Shown: positions 18,027 through 26,213 of the stretch, in pieces | How the letters are laid out: each line of letters begins with the position of its first letter | Position numbering within the stretch: the stretch's first letter is position 1 | Assembly (NCBI RefSeq): GCF_000010345.1 | Contig: NC_009663.1 | Span: 1,302,001 to 1,366,000, forward strand | DNA from: Sulfurovum sp. NBC37-1 | GTDB taxonomy: Bacteria > Campylobacterota > Campylobacteria > Campylobacterales > Sulfurovaceae | Length of the DNA: 64,000 bases | Direction: 5' to 3' | Program-made: the position numbers and the translations under genes | The notes under the pieces: generated by a model | The model's database searches: none | Seen by the model: only the letters and a program-made list of their open reading frames with translations | Told to the model about the DNA's origin: nothing

Positions 18027-19414
18027 TACAGCATTCCTCTCATCATCAGGTCATAATAGGCACGTCTCATCAAATGCAGATCCATTTCCCACCATATCCA
18101 TCTCGGAGTAGTCGGATTGAGTGGGAACATCGGTGCAAGTCCTTTGGGCGTATATTCGGCAAGCATCACTCTACCGTATCGTGTCTTGATAGGTGAAACA
18201 GAATACCCTTCATAGCTCATTGGCTCTACCTTTCCTTCCATAACAGCGGCAATGTTATCCTGCAGGACGATCGCCTGTTCCCTGACGGCGCCACCGCTTT
18301 TCCCTGAAGAAAGTCCCACTACATCACCCAGACCAAAAACGTTTCTGTACTTGGGGTGACGCAGTGTATTTTCATCGACATCGAGCCACCCTTTATGCGG
18401 TCCATTCTTTATACTAAGTTCAGAATCACGTACGACCTGTGGTGCCCTCATAGGCGGAGTGATATGCAGGTAGTCATAGCTGACATTCACTTCCTCATCA
18501 CCATTCGCATAGACCGCTACTTTTTTCTCTTTATCGATACGTTTTAGTATATGCCCATAGGAGACAGAGACATTGTCTGTTTTTTTCATTGTTCTTTTCA
18601 GCGCTGCATCGATCTTTGCAGAAGGAAAAAGCACTTTACCCGCTTTGGTCAATGTAAACTTTACTTTATGTTGAAGGTCTTTGTCTTTTATTTTCAACCC
18701 GTTTCCTTTGAGCATATCATTGGCTAAAAAGAGCATGGAGAGAGAAGCACCCTCCCCTTTGACAGGCGTTTGGGAGTCGGAGAACAGAACCCTGACCTCC
18801 GATTTTTGGGCTTTTCTGCGTATGGCTTTCATCCACATGCGTGAAACAATAGCACCCTCGGAGGTTCCTTCGTTGAGATCATTCATATACACACTGGCGA
18901 TACCGTGTTTTCCTATATCATCGGAAGACATACCTTCGACTGCATTATAATCATATTCACATCCAAGGGCCACAACAAGATAATCGTAGGGAACAGTGTT
19001 ATGTTTTGCTGTCTGTACCCGGTTTTTGTCAGGATCGAATGCCGTCACTTTGTCCTTCATCCAGATCACGTTGTCCGGAAGCAGCTCACTGGTGGGGCGC
19101 TTGTTGTCAAATTCACTGAAGAGTCCTGCGGCAACATAGACCTGTCCGCTTTGGTAGAGATGCGTTTCATTGGGAGCGATCAGCGTGATCTTCGCATTGG
19201 GTGCAGACCGTCTCAGCCGGGCTGCAACGGTCATTCCTGCCGTACCGCCTCCGATGATAACAATATCAGCTTTCTTTCTGCTTGCGAATGTGGAAAGTTT
19301 TGTTTTTGCCGAAGCGGATGTACCACCGCCGGCCAACAGTGCGGCACCGCCTATTCCCATGACTTTAAGAGCGTCTCTTCTTTCCATAGTACTGCCTTTA
19401 GATGATATCTTCAT
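18026..19414 (-). CDS. Tat-exported SQR/FCSD-like FAD oxidoreductase lacking catalytic cysteines
   Basis: 462 residues from the ATG at 19414 (GGAAATATC before it), overlapping the ATPase gene by 17 bases; an ATG at 19387 is the alternative. The N-terminus reads ERRDALKVMGIGGAALLAGG, a twin-arginine signal. The Rossmann motif VIIGGGTAGMTVAARLRR, VVALGCEYDYNAVEG and GLGDVVGLSSGK follow, and the C-terminus is amphipathic and Trp/Met-rich as in sulfide:quinone oxidoreductases. The position of the redox Cys in SQR (PIKCAGAP) reads PVKGEGAS, and the whole protein has one Cys. It is probably a periplasmic flavoprotein; sulfide oxidation by the standard mechanism is unlikely. Confidence 0.85.
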   Translation of the reverse strand: MKISSKGSTMERRDALKVMGIGGAALLAGGGTSASAKTKLSTFASRKKADIVIIGGGTAGMTVAARLRRSAPNAKITLIAPNETHLYQSGQVYVAAGLFSEFDNKRPTSELLPDNVIWMKDKVTAFDPDKNRVQTAKHNTVPYDYLVVALGCEYDYNAVEGMSSDDIGKHGIASVYMNDLNEGTSEGAIVSRMWMKAIRRKAQKSEVRVLFSDSQTPVKGEGASLSMLFLANDMLKGNGLKIKDKDLQHKVKFTLTKAGKVLFPSAKIDAALKRTMKKTDNVSVSYGHILKRIDKEKKVAVYANGDEEVNVSYDYLHITPPMRAPQVVRDSELSIKNGPHKGWLDVDENTLRHPKYRNVFGLGDVVGLSSGKSGGAVREQAIVLQDNIAAVMEGKVEPMSYEGYSVSPIKTRYGRVMLAEYTPKGLAPMFPLNPTTPRWIWWEMDLHLMRRAYYDLMMRGML

Positions 19415-22019
19415 GATATTTCCTTCTATAATAACGTAATACACCCATTTTCACTACATCGTTGAAGACGAACCAGGTCAATGCATAGGCCCACATGCTG
19501 AGTCCCCATACCCAACCGATCGGTTCCATCAGGCCGAAGCCGTACACGGCAATAATCGTACCGGCGACACGGCTGAAGAAGGTGGCATTGAACAGTGTCC
19601 AGGACGGCCACGGCCGCTTCCAAAACCAATCATCGATACGGGTATTGTAGATCGTTCCGTGCCCGGCTATGACCAGTTTGGCAAAGAAGGCCGATTGAAC
19701 AAAATCCAACGGCAGATGCATCAGGGAGATCAGAATCCAGAAAAGCGTAAAGGATGATAGAACTCCTGCCAGTCCGAGCCAGGAAGCCAGGATGAAGACC
19801 TCTTTCATGTCCCATCTTACCGGTGTCTCCCGCAGCTTCGTATTGTCATAGGCAATTGTCATGATAGGGATATCGTTCAAAAGTGCCAGGATGATGATCA
19901 TCAGTGCCGTAATAGGATAGAAATCGTAGATCACGATGGCAAGCGTCATGAAAATAATGACACGGATCGTCTCTGCTATACGGAAGATCGTATAGCTTTT
20001 CATACGTTCAAAGATCTGTCTTGCCTCTTTGATCGCATCGACAATCACCGTCAGCCCCGGAGCCATCAGTACGATGTCGGCTGCGGCACGTGCCGCATCG
20101 GTCGCACCGCTTACGGCAATACCGCAGTCAGCCTTTTTGAGTGCAGGCGCATCGTTCACACCGTCGCCCGTCATACCGACGATATGGTCCGCTTTTTGCA
20201 GCGAATCGACAATCATATACTTGTCTTCAGGGAAGACCTGCGCAAATCCGTCCGCCTTTTCTATCAGTGCGACGATCTCCGATTCGTGTTTTTTCACGCT
20301 GCCTTTTGGAACGGGCATATTGTAAAGCTCTTTTTGTACTTTCTGGACGATCTTTTTGACCATAGTATCGATTTCATCCTTGGAGGCGTCAGGATGCATA
20401 GACTCGGCAATGGCGCGTGAAAGGATCTGTGAAAGATAGAGATACTCTTCGACCGACTCGCCCTTGAGCGTATGGATATCTTCTATATTGTCACCGATCT
20501 TCAGCATCGAAGCGATGTATTTGGCGACAGCGATGTTGTCACCGGTAACCATCTTGACAGATACACCTTTATCTTTGGCTTCGCTAATGGCTTCGACCGA
20601 ATCTTCACGCGGAGGATCGAACAGAGGGATGAGGCCTACAAAGTGATAGGCATCTTCTTCACATTTTCGAAATGCCACACCGAGGGTTCTGAAGCCTTTC
20701 GAAGCAAAGTTCTCGACCTGCTTGTAGGCTTTGGCTTTATCGAACTCTTTGTCGTCGCTCTGTTCTATGATGACCTGTGGAGCGCCCTTTGTGTAAATGA
20801 GTTCACAGTCATCGCCTTCATAGATCCCTTCGGTTCTTTTATGGACAGGGTCAAAAGGTAGGAATTTTTTGAGCTGCCTGCCTTTGAGTTTTTCTTCAAG
20901 CTTTTTCTGATGTATGTAGTCAAAAATAGGTTTTTCAATGGGATCGTTGTTCTCTTCTTTACTGGCAAGCGCGGCAAATACCATCAGCTCATCAGCCGTA
21001 TAGTTGTCAGCAAGATAAGGATCGGCAAGACTCATCCTGTTCTGCGTGAGCGTACCGGTCTTGTCCGAACAGAGTACATCCATGCCGGCCACTTCCTCGA
21101 TGGCAGCCAAACGGCTGACGATCGCCTGTTTGGCTGCCAGCACCTGTGCTCCGATAGCCATGGTCACAGTTAAGACAGCGGGCATTGCCACAGGAATGGC
21201 GGAAATGGTCAGTACCAGTGCGAAGATAAGAAGTTCTACCGTTGGCTGCTGTGTTTCTATACCGTGATATATGATTATGGCAATCATGAACAAAGTTAAA
21301 AGAATTAAAAAGTTACCGACCTTGATCACCATTTTTTGGAAATGGCTTACTTCTTCCTGCTCCGCTTTTGCGACCAGTCCTACGGTCTTTCCAAAGTAGG
21401 TATTCTTGGCTGTTGCTGTGACTTTTGCTATCATCTCACCCTGTTTGATGATGGCATTGGCATAGAGCTCATCGCCGATCTTTTTGTGAACGGGGAGTGA
21501 TTCACCGGTCAGGGCTGACTGATCGACCAGAAGAAAATCCCCTCCGGTAATCAGGGCTACATCTGCGGGGACGATATCTCCTATCTTGACCTTGATGATA
21601 TCATCGGGGACAAGCTCTTTGGCATCGATCTCCTGCCATTCACCGTCGCGCAGTACCAGTGCTTTTCGTGCAAGCTTCTTCTTGAGTACTGCAATGGCGT
21701 TGAGTGCTTTGGACTCCTGGTAGAAATCGACAAAGGCATTGACGAATAAAAGGATTATGATAATCGTAAAATCTTCCCAGCGTTGCGCCGCTGCAGAGAG
21801 AACGGCGGCTACTTCGATCATCCAGGGGATGGGTCCCCAAAATCGCTTAAACAGTCGCTGTAGCCAACTCTTTTCTTTGGCTGTGATGGCATTGGGGCCG
21901 AATTTCTTAAGGCGCTCCTGTGCCTCTTCATGTGTCAGGCCTTTAATATCCGTATTTACTGATTTTTCTTGATCTTCAGGGATAGAGCTGTTGTCCGTAT
22001 CTTTTGGATCATTTGGCAT
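19398..22019 (-). CDS. P3A-type plasma-membrane proton-translocating ATPase
   Basis: 873 residues. The order is cation-transporter N-terminus (about 25-90), VDQSALTGESLP actuator motif, phosphorylation site CSDKTGTLTQNR, KGAPQ nucleotide-binding motif, MTGDGVNDAPALKKADCGIA hinge and ten hydrophobic segments. Similarity is to plant/fungal/archaeal PMA proton pumps rather than KdpB or CPx pumps: there is no N-terminal metal-binding domain and no CPx motif. It should extrude H+ at the cost of ATP. It leads an operon with the flavoprotein, ppk2, DUF4010 and DUF6629 genes. Confidence 0.93.
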   Translation of the reverse strand: MPNDPKDTDNSSIPEDQEKSVNTDIKGLTHEEAQERLKKFGPNAITAKEKSWLQRLFKRFWGPIPWMIEVAAVLSAAAQRWEDFTIIIILLFVNAFVDFYQESKALNAIAVLKKKLARKALVLRDGEWQEIDAKELVPDDIIKVKIGDIVPADVALITGGDFLLVDQSALTGESLPVHKKIGDELYANAIIKQGEMIAKVTATAKNTYFGKTVGLVAKAEQEEVSHFQKMVIKVGNFLILLTLFMIAIIIYHGIETQQPTVELLIFALVLTISAIPVAMPAVLTVTMAIGAQVLAAKQAIVSRLAAIEEVAGMDVLCSDKTGTLTQNRMSLADPYLADNYTADELMVFAALASKEENNDPIEKPIFDYIHQKKLEEKLKGRQLKKFLPFDPVHKRTEGIYEGDDCELIYTKGAPQVIIEQSDDKEFDKAKAYKQVENFASKGFRTLGVAFRKCEEDAYHFVGLIPLFDPPREDSVEAISEAKDKGVSVKMVTGDNIAVAKYIASMLKIGDNIEDIHTLKGESVEEYLYLSQILSRAIAESMHPDASKDEIDTMVKKIVQKVQKELYNMPVPKGSVKKHESEIVALIEKADGFAQVFPEDKYMIVDSLQKADHIVGMTGDGVNDAPALKKADCGIAVSGATDAARAAADIVLMAPGLTVIVDAIKEARQIFERMKSYTIFRIAETIRVIIFMTLAIVIYDFYPITALMIIILALLNDIPIMTIAYDNTKLRETPVRWDMKEVFILASWLGLAGVLSSFTLFWILISLMHLPLDFVQSAFFAKLVIAGHGTIYNTRIDDWFWKRPWPSWTLFNATFFSRVAGTIIAVYGFGLMEPIGWVWGLSMWAYALTWFVFNDVVKMGVLRYYRRKYHEDII

Positions 22020-22052
22020 CTCGGTTTCCTTTTTGGTATCAATTATTTTTTT

Positions 22053-22058
22053 ATTATA
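22053..22058 (-). promoter_or_regulatory. -10 box for the proton-ATPase operon
   Basis: TATAAT on the minus strand within the 70-base gap after gpmA, about 35 bases before the ATPase ATG. No -35 element is obvious. Confidence 0.5.
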
Positions 22059-22089
22059 CTCCCAAACCTTACAAAAAAGTTAATGAAGA

Positions 22090-22782
22090 TCAATCAACTT
22101 TCACTTTTTTGATGGCAGTCATCCCTGTGTCATAACGGTAGACCAGCGGTTTCCCTGTCGGGATCTCGAGTTTAACGACGGCATCGGTACTTAAGCCTTC
22201 GATTTCCATGACCAGGGCACGCAGTGAATTTCCGTGTGCGCTGACAAGGACTGTCTTTCCCTTCGACAACTCGGGAATGAGCACGTCACGATAGTACTCT
22301 TTCACTCTCGCGTGGGTGTCTTTCAGTGATTCGCTTTTGGGCAGCTGTGCCGGGTCGAGATCTCTGTATTTGGGGTCGAACTTCGCGGCGCGGGGATCGT
22401 TCTCATCCAGTGGGGGCGGCGGAGTACTGTAGCCTCTCCTGACGCTTAAGAAGGCTTCCTCGCCTATTTCCTGTTTTACAACATCTTTGTTGCACTGTTG
22501 CCAGGCGCCGTAGTGGCGTTCATTGAGCTTCCAGCTCTTGATGCAATCTATATGTTCCCACGCCATCTGGGACAATGCGATCTGTGCCGTATGGATCGCG
22601 CGTTTAAGCCAGGAGGTATAACAGACATCAGGATAGAGCTTCAGTCTTTTCAGTTCCGTAGCCGCTTTTTTCGCCTCCTGCCGTCCCTGATCACTCAGTT
22701 CGATATCTGTCCACCCCGTGAAGATGTTCTTTTGGTTATAGACACTCTGCCCGTGTCGTAAAAGTATCAGTGTTGAAGCCAT
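22090..22782 (-). CDS. gpmA: 2,3-bisphosphoglycerate-dependent phosphoglycerate mutase
   Basis: 230 residues. LILLRHGQSVYNQKNIFTGW holds the phosphohistidine (RHGxS), then LNERHYGAWQQ and VSAHGNSLRAL with the second histidine, all typical of dPGM. It interconverts 3- and 2-phosphoglycerate. It overlaps the stop of the DedA gene by one base (TAATG). A glycolytic enzyme in an ion-homeostasis run is out of the ordinary; Campylobacterota usually also encode the GpmI type, so this may be a second mutase. Confidence 0.95.
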   Translation of the reverse strand: MASTLILLRHGQSVYNQKNIFTGWTDIELSDQGRQEAKKAATELKRLKLYPDVCYTSWLKRAIHTAQIALSQMAWEHIDCIKSWKLNERHYGAWQQCNKDVVKQEIGEEAFLSVRRGYSTPPPPLDENDPRAAKFDPKYRDLDPAQLPKSESLKDTHARVKEYYRDVLIPELSKGKTVLVSAHGNSLRALVMEIEGLSTDAVVKLEIPTGKPLVYRYDTGMTAIKKVKVD

Positions 22783-23327
22783 TATGCTTCCTCCTCTTTT
22801 TGCAGTAGATAGATGACATAGAAAAACAGCATTGCCAGCAGGGCAATGGTGAGGTGACGCTGTACAAATGTCAGTGCATCGATGACCGTCTGGCCGAAGT
22901 AGTAGCCCAGAGTCGTAAAGGTCACCGACCAGAGGGCCACACCAATGATCTCAAGCAGAAGGAATTTCCAGAAGTTGAAACCTGATACACCCAGCATCAG
23001 CAGCGCAGGAATATGTGTACCGTAGATGAAACGTTCAAAAACAACAATCCAGCTTCCAAAGCGAAGGAACCAGCTTTCAACTTTCTGCATTTTGTGCTCG
23101 TAGTTCTTAAGCAGCATCTCTGTTTTTGACTTGAACAGGCGGCCCGAGAGGAAAAGTACCGTATCGCTGATGAAGGCACCACTCATGGTGATAAGCAAAA
23201 CTTTTGTCAGGTCAAACTTTCCCTGTTCGATCATGTAACCCGCCAGTGTCAACCCTATCTCTCCCTCGAGAAAGCTCCAGGCAAAGAGAATAGGATAAGA
23301 GAAGTGTGCTATGAAAAAATCTATCAT
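22782..23327 (-). CDS. DedA family membrane protein
   Basis: 181 residues. It has the DedA/SNARE-associated signature: ESLLEGE-like SFLEGEIGLTLAGY, GAFISDTVLFLSGR, then RFIYGTHIPALLMLGVSGFN and a C-terminal hydrophobic helix. DedA proteins are proton-coupled lipid (undecaprenyl phosphate) flippases and affect pH and membrane homeostasis. It starts 3 bases after the antiporter stop, so it is co-transcribed. Confidence 0.92.
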   Translation of the reverse strand: MIDFFIAHFSYPILFAWSFLEGEIGLTLAGYMIEQGKFDLTKVLLITMSGAFISDTVLFLSGRLFKSKTEMLLKNYEHKMQKVESWFLRFGSWIVVFERFIYGTHIPALLMLGVSGFNFWKFLLLEIIGVALWSVTFTTLGYYFGQTVIDALTFVQRHLTIALLAMLFFYVIYLLQKEEEA

Positions 23328-23330
23328 CGT

Positions 23331-24887
23331 TTATGCCTCCATATTTTCAAGCTCGAACAGCTGACTGTCGAGTTCATGCTTGACCGTTTTATAGACTTCA
23401 ATACTGATGGTTCCGCTTTGATACCGTTCAAGCAGTGTCTTTGCCTCTTCCATGATCATCCTCCGTTTTGTTTTCAGTACCTCTTCTTTTACCAAAGTTT
23501 CTTTGTCCACTTCTGCTTTATCGAGCTCTTCGGAGAGTGCGTCGATCTTCTTCTGGTATTCGCTTGTCAGAGACTCAAGACTCTCTGCACTCAGAAAACG
23601 CCGTTGATGCAGCTTGTTCATTTTATCTATTATGTCCTGGTAGAGTGAGATTTCCGTTTTGAGAAGTTCATAGTGCTTTAGCTGGGAAACAGGTGAAACG
23701 ATACCCAGCATTTTCATCAGCGGCGACATGGTAAGTCCCTGTACGAAGATGGAGATGAGGACCACACCGAAGACCAGTGTCACAATCAGCTCTTTCAATG
23801 CGAACGAATCGGGAATACTGAGTGCCAAAACCATGGAAAGTGCGCCCCTGAGCCCACCCCATGTCATCACTGCCGCCCAAGAAAACGGGAATTTGTGATT
23901 GGTGGGGTAGAATACTGCCCAGGTGCCGGTCACAACAAAGAAACGTGCAGCCAGGACCGAAACATACGCGATCAGTATGATGGGAAAAAGCTCCCATAAC
24001 AATGTTAGATTTACTGCAAATCCCATCAGGAGGAAGATCAGGGAGTTCATGGCAAAAGCGATGTATTCCCAGAAGGTTTCCGTGGCAAGCCGGATGGAGG
24101 GAAAGAGTATCTCCGACAGTCCCTTTCCTCCGGTGATCAGCCCAGCGGCTACCGTACTCATGACACCGGAGACACCAAGCCTGTCTGCAATAAGAAATGA
24201 ACCGTATGCTGCAATGGTCGTCAGTGTGATGGTGATCATCGCATCATCGAGGTGGTGCATCACCGCAGCAGTGGCAAGCCCGACTATGACACCCACAAGC
24301 AAACCGAAACCGACAATCCTGAAGAAATCAACTACAGCATCCTGTGGTGTTCCCAAGTCGCCCATGATATACTGCATGGCAAGAATGAAAACAACGATAG
24401 ATGTACCGTCATTGAGCAGGCTTTCACTTTCTATGAGCAGTCTCAGCCGCCTGGGCGCACCCAGTTTGTTGAAAAGCGAGACGACGGCTACCGGGTCGGT
24501 CGCGGCAACGGCCGCACCGAAGAGAATGGCGACAGGCCAGGTGATCGCATCGATCAAGGCGAAATGGACACTGACGGGGACCATGACCGCAGCTGTCAGC
24601 AGTGTCGAGGCGATCACGCCAGGGATGACCAGTGTGGCGATGGGCCAGCCGTCTCGCCACAGTTCTGAAGCCCGCAGATGGATCGCCGCTTCAAAAATGA
24701 GCGGCGGCAGAAAGACGGAGTAGAGCAGTTCCTGTGTCAGGGACGGCGGATGCAAAAGGTGTAATCCCCCCAGCATAAGCCCTACAGCCACCAATGCAAT
24801 GGTATAGGGAAGATTGATATACCGCGTAATGACCGCAACAACAGAAGCAATGACAAAGAGTATCAGTATTACCGATTCATACGACAT
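23331..24887 (-). CDS. CPA1 family Na+/H+ antiporter (NhaP type)
   Basis: 518 residues: about 12 TM helices in 1-400 and a cytoplasmic coiled-coil tail (400-518). The electroneutral CPA1 signature ESESLLNDGTSIVVF (ND pair) and the TDPVAVVSLFNKLG ion-site helix are present. It should exchange Na+ or K+ for H+ at the inner membrane. GTAGGAGGAACAG precedes the ATG. The neighbouring proton pump, DedA and HdeD-like genes support a pH/ion-balance function. Confidence 0.93.
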   Translation of the reverse strand: MSYESVILILFVIASVVAVITRYINLPYTIALVAVGLMLGGLHLLHPPSLTQELLYSVFLPPLIFEAAIHLRASELWRDGWPIATLVIPGVIASTLLTAAVMVPVSVHFALIDAITWPVAILFGAAVAATDPVAVVSLFNKLGAPRRLRLLIESESLLNDGTSIVVFILAMQYIMGDLGTPQDAVVDFFRIVGFGLLVGVIVGLATAAVMHHLDDAMITITLTTIAAYGSFLIADRLGVSGVMSTVAAGLITGGKGLSEILFPSIRLATETFWEYIAFAMNSLIFLLMGFAVNLTLLWELFPIILIAYVSVLAARFFVVTGTWAVFYPTNHKFPFSWAAVMTWGGLRGALSMVLALSIPDSFALKELIVTLVFGVVLISIFVQGLTMSPLMKMLGIVSPVSQLKHYELLKTEISLYQDIIDKMNKLHQRRFLSAESLESLTSEYQKKIDALSEELDKAEVDKETLVKEEVLKTKRRMIMEEAKTLLERYQSGTISIEVYKTVKHELDSQLFELENMEA

Positions 24888-24896
24888 CTGTTCCTC

Positions 24897-26150
24897 CTAC
24901 CCTATCCATTGCCAGACCATCACGACGGTAAGCCCGAGTGTAACAAGCATGGCAAACAGGGAAAAAACGTTTTGAAACCGTGTGGCGACATACTCACCCA
25001 TGATCGTTTTGTTGTTTCCAATCGCCAGGGCAAAAGCTATGAGTACGGGGATAAGCATCCCGTTGAGCACCTGGGAATAGTACAGTGCATCGACAACCGT
25101 AATACCCGGATACATATCGATCATATCTCCGATGATCAGCGCACCGATAAATACAACATAGAACCCTTTGGCATCACTGACTTTGTAGTCCATACCCTCC
25201 CGCCAGCCAAAAGTATCAGCTACGGCATAGGCGGTCGATCCTGCCAGTACGGGGATCGCCAGGAAACCGGCAACGACTATACCCAGTGCGAACAGGGCAA
25301 AAGCATAGTCCCCTGCGGCAGGTCGCAGGGCTTCCGTCAATGTCATAACGTCTTCTATATTACTGTGTTTACCATAGAGCATCACTGCCCCGGTGACGAT
25401 CATGGCATAAGCGAGCAGGTTCGAGTAGACCATACCGGTGATAGTGTCGAAACCGACTTCATCTGCCTGAACGATACTCTTTTTCTCTTCTTTTTCTTCC
25501 GCCGCCTGCCAGAACATCAGATAGGGAGAAATGGTCGTTCCCAGCATTCCGAGCGCTGCAATGATCCACGCACTGTTCATCTCTATATGCGGCACCAGTG
25601 TATTTTTCAGCAGCAGCAGTACCGGCGGTTTGGCAAGAACAGCTGCAATGATATAGACGACAAGGACTGCTGTCATGCCAATGAAGATCGATTTTATCTT
25701 TTTATACTGCCCGAATGTGATCAGGTAAGCGATGAGTGCAGTAATAGGGATGAGAAAATAGACGGTACGATAACCGGTAAGCGTATGGAAAATAGCCGCG
25801 ATGGCATTAAGGTCTGCACCGATGGTCAGGATGTTGGCCAGAGCCAGTATCATGATCATCAGAACGGTCAGTTTTTTTGAATAGTATGCTGTTGTGATCT
25901 CCGGCAGGCTTTTCCCTGTCACGATCGCAATGCGCGCCACCAGGTTCTGGATAGCGATCATCATCGGTGTTGAAAGCAGCAGAAGCCATAACTGGGAAAA
26001 ACCGGTCGTAGCTCCGACGACCGTGTAGGTAACGATTCCGGACGGGTCGTCCCCTGCCCCGCCGGTAATGAGACCCGGCCCGAGCTGCTTTATGCGTTCA
26101 CGGTTTTTGGCAATATCAAAACGTATCTTTTCTTTAAATCTTAACTGCAT
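24897..26150 (-). CDS. Nramp-superfamily transporter with non-canonical metal site
   Basis: 417 residues and about 11 TM helices in the Nramp/LeuT-fold order. The helix-1 metal motif DPGN is DPSG here (GAGDDPSGIVTY), and the helix-6 MPH motif is replaced by TISPYLMFWQAAEE. Canonical Mn/Fe selectivity depends on that methionine, so the substrate is probably not a soft transition metal; Mg or another cation is possible. GGGAAGCA precedes the ATG, and the stop lies 9 bases before the antiporter gene. Confidence 0.88.
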   Translation of the reverse strand: MQLRFKEKIRFDIAKNRERIKQLGPGLITGGAGDDPSGIVTYTVVGATTGFSQLWLLLLSTPMMIAIQNLVARIAIVTGKSLPEITTAYYSKKLTVLMIMILALANILTIGADLNAIAAIFHTLTGYRTVYFLIPITALIAYLITFGQYKKIKSIFIGMTAVLVVYIIAAVLAKPPVLLLLKNTLVPHIEMNSAWIIAALGMLGTTISPYLMFWQAAEEKEEKKSIVQADEVGFDTITGMVYSNLLAYAMIVTGAVMLYGKHSNIEDVMTLTEALRPAAGDYAFALFALGIVVAGFLAIPVLAGSTAYAVADTFGWREGMDYKVSDAKGFYVVFIGALIIGDMIDMYPGITVVDALYYSQVLNGMLIPVLIAFALAIGNNKTIMGEYVATRFQNVFSLFAMLVTLGLTVVMVWQWIG

Positions 26151-26213
26151 TGCTTCCCTTGCCTTAGCTTATCTATCCTCTTGACTTAATATCTGAACCG
26201 TTTATAGTGTGGA

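Noticed and set aside
18026-19414. Calling it a functional sulfide:quinone oxidoreductase
   Set aside because: The catalytic cysteine positions are not conserved; only one Cys is present.
24909-25880. Plus-strand frame of 323 codons opposite the Nramp-like gene
   Set aside because: Antisense to a clear multi-TM transporter; product is rich in Asp/His/Gln with no domain.
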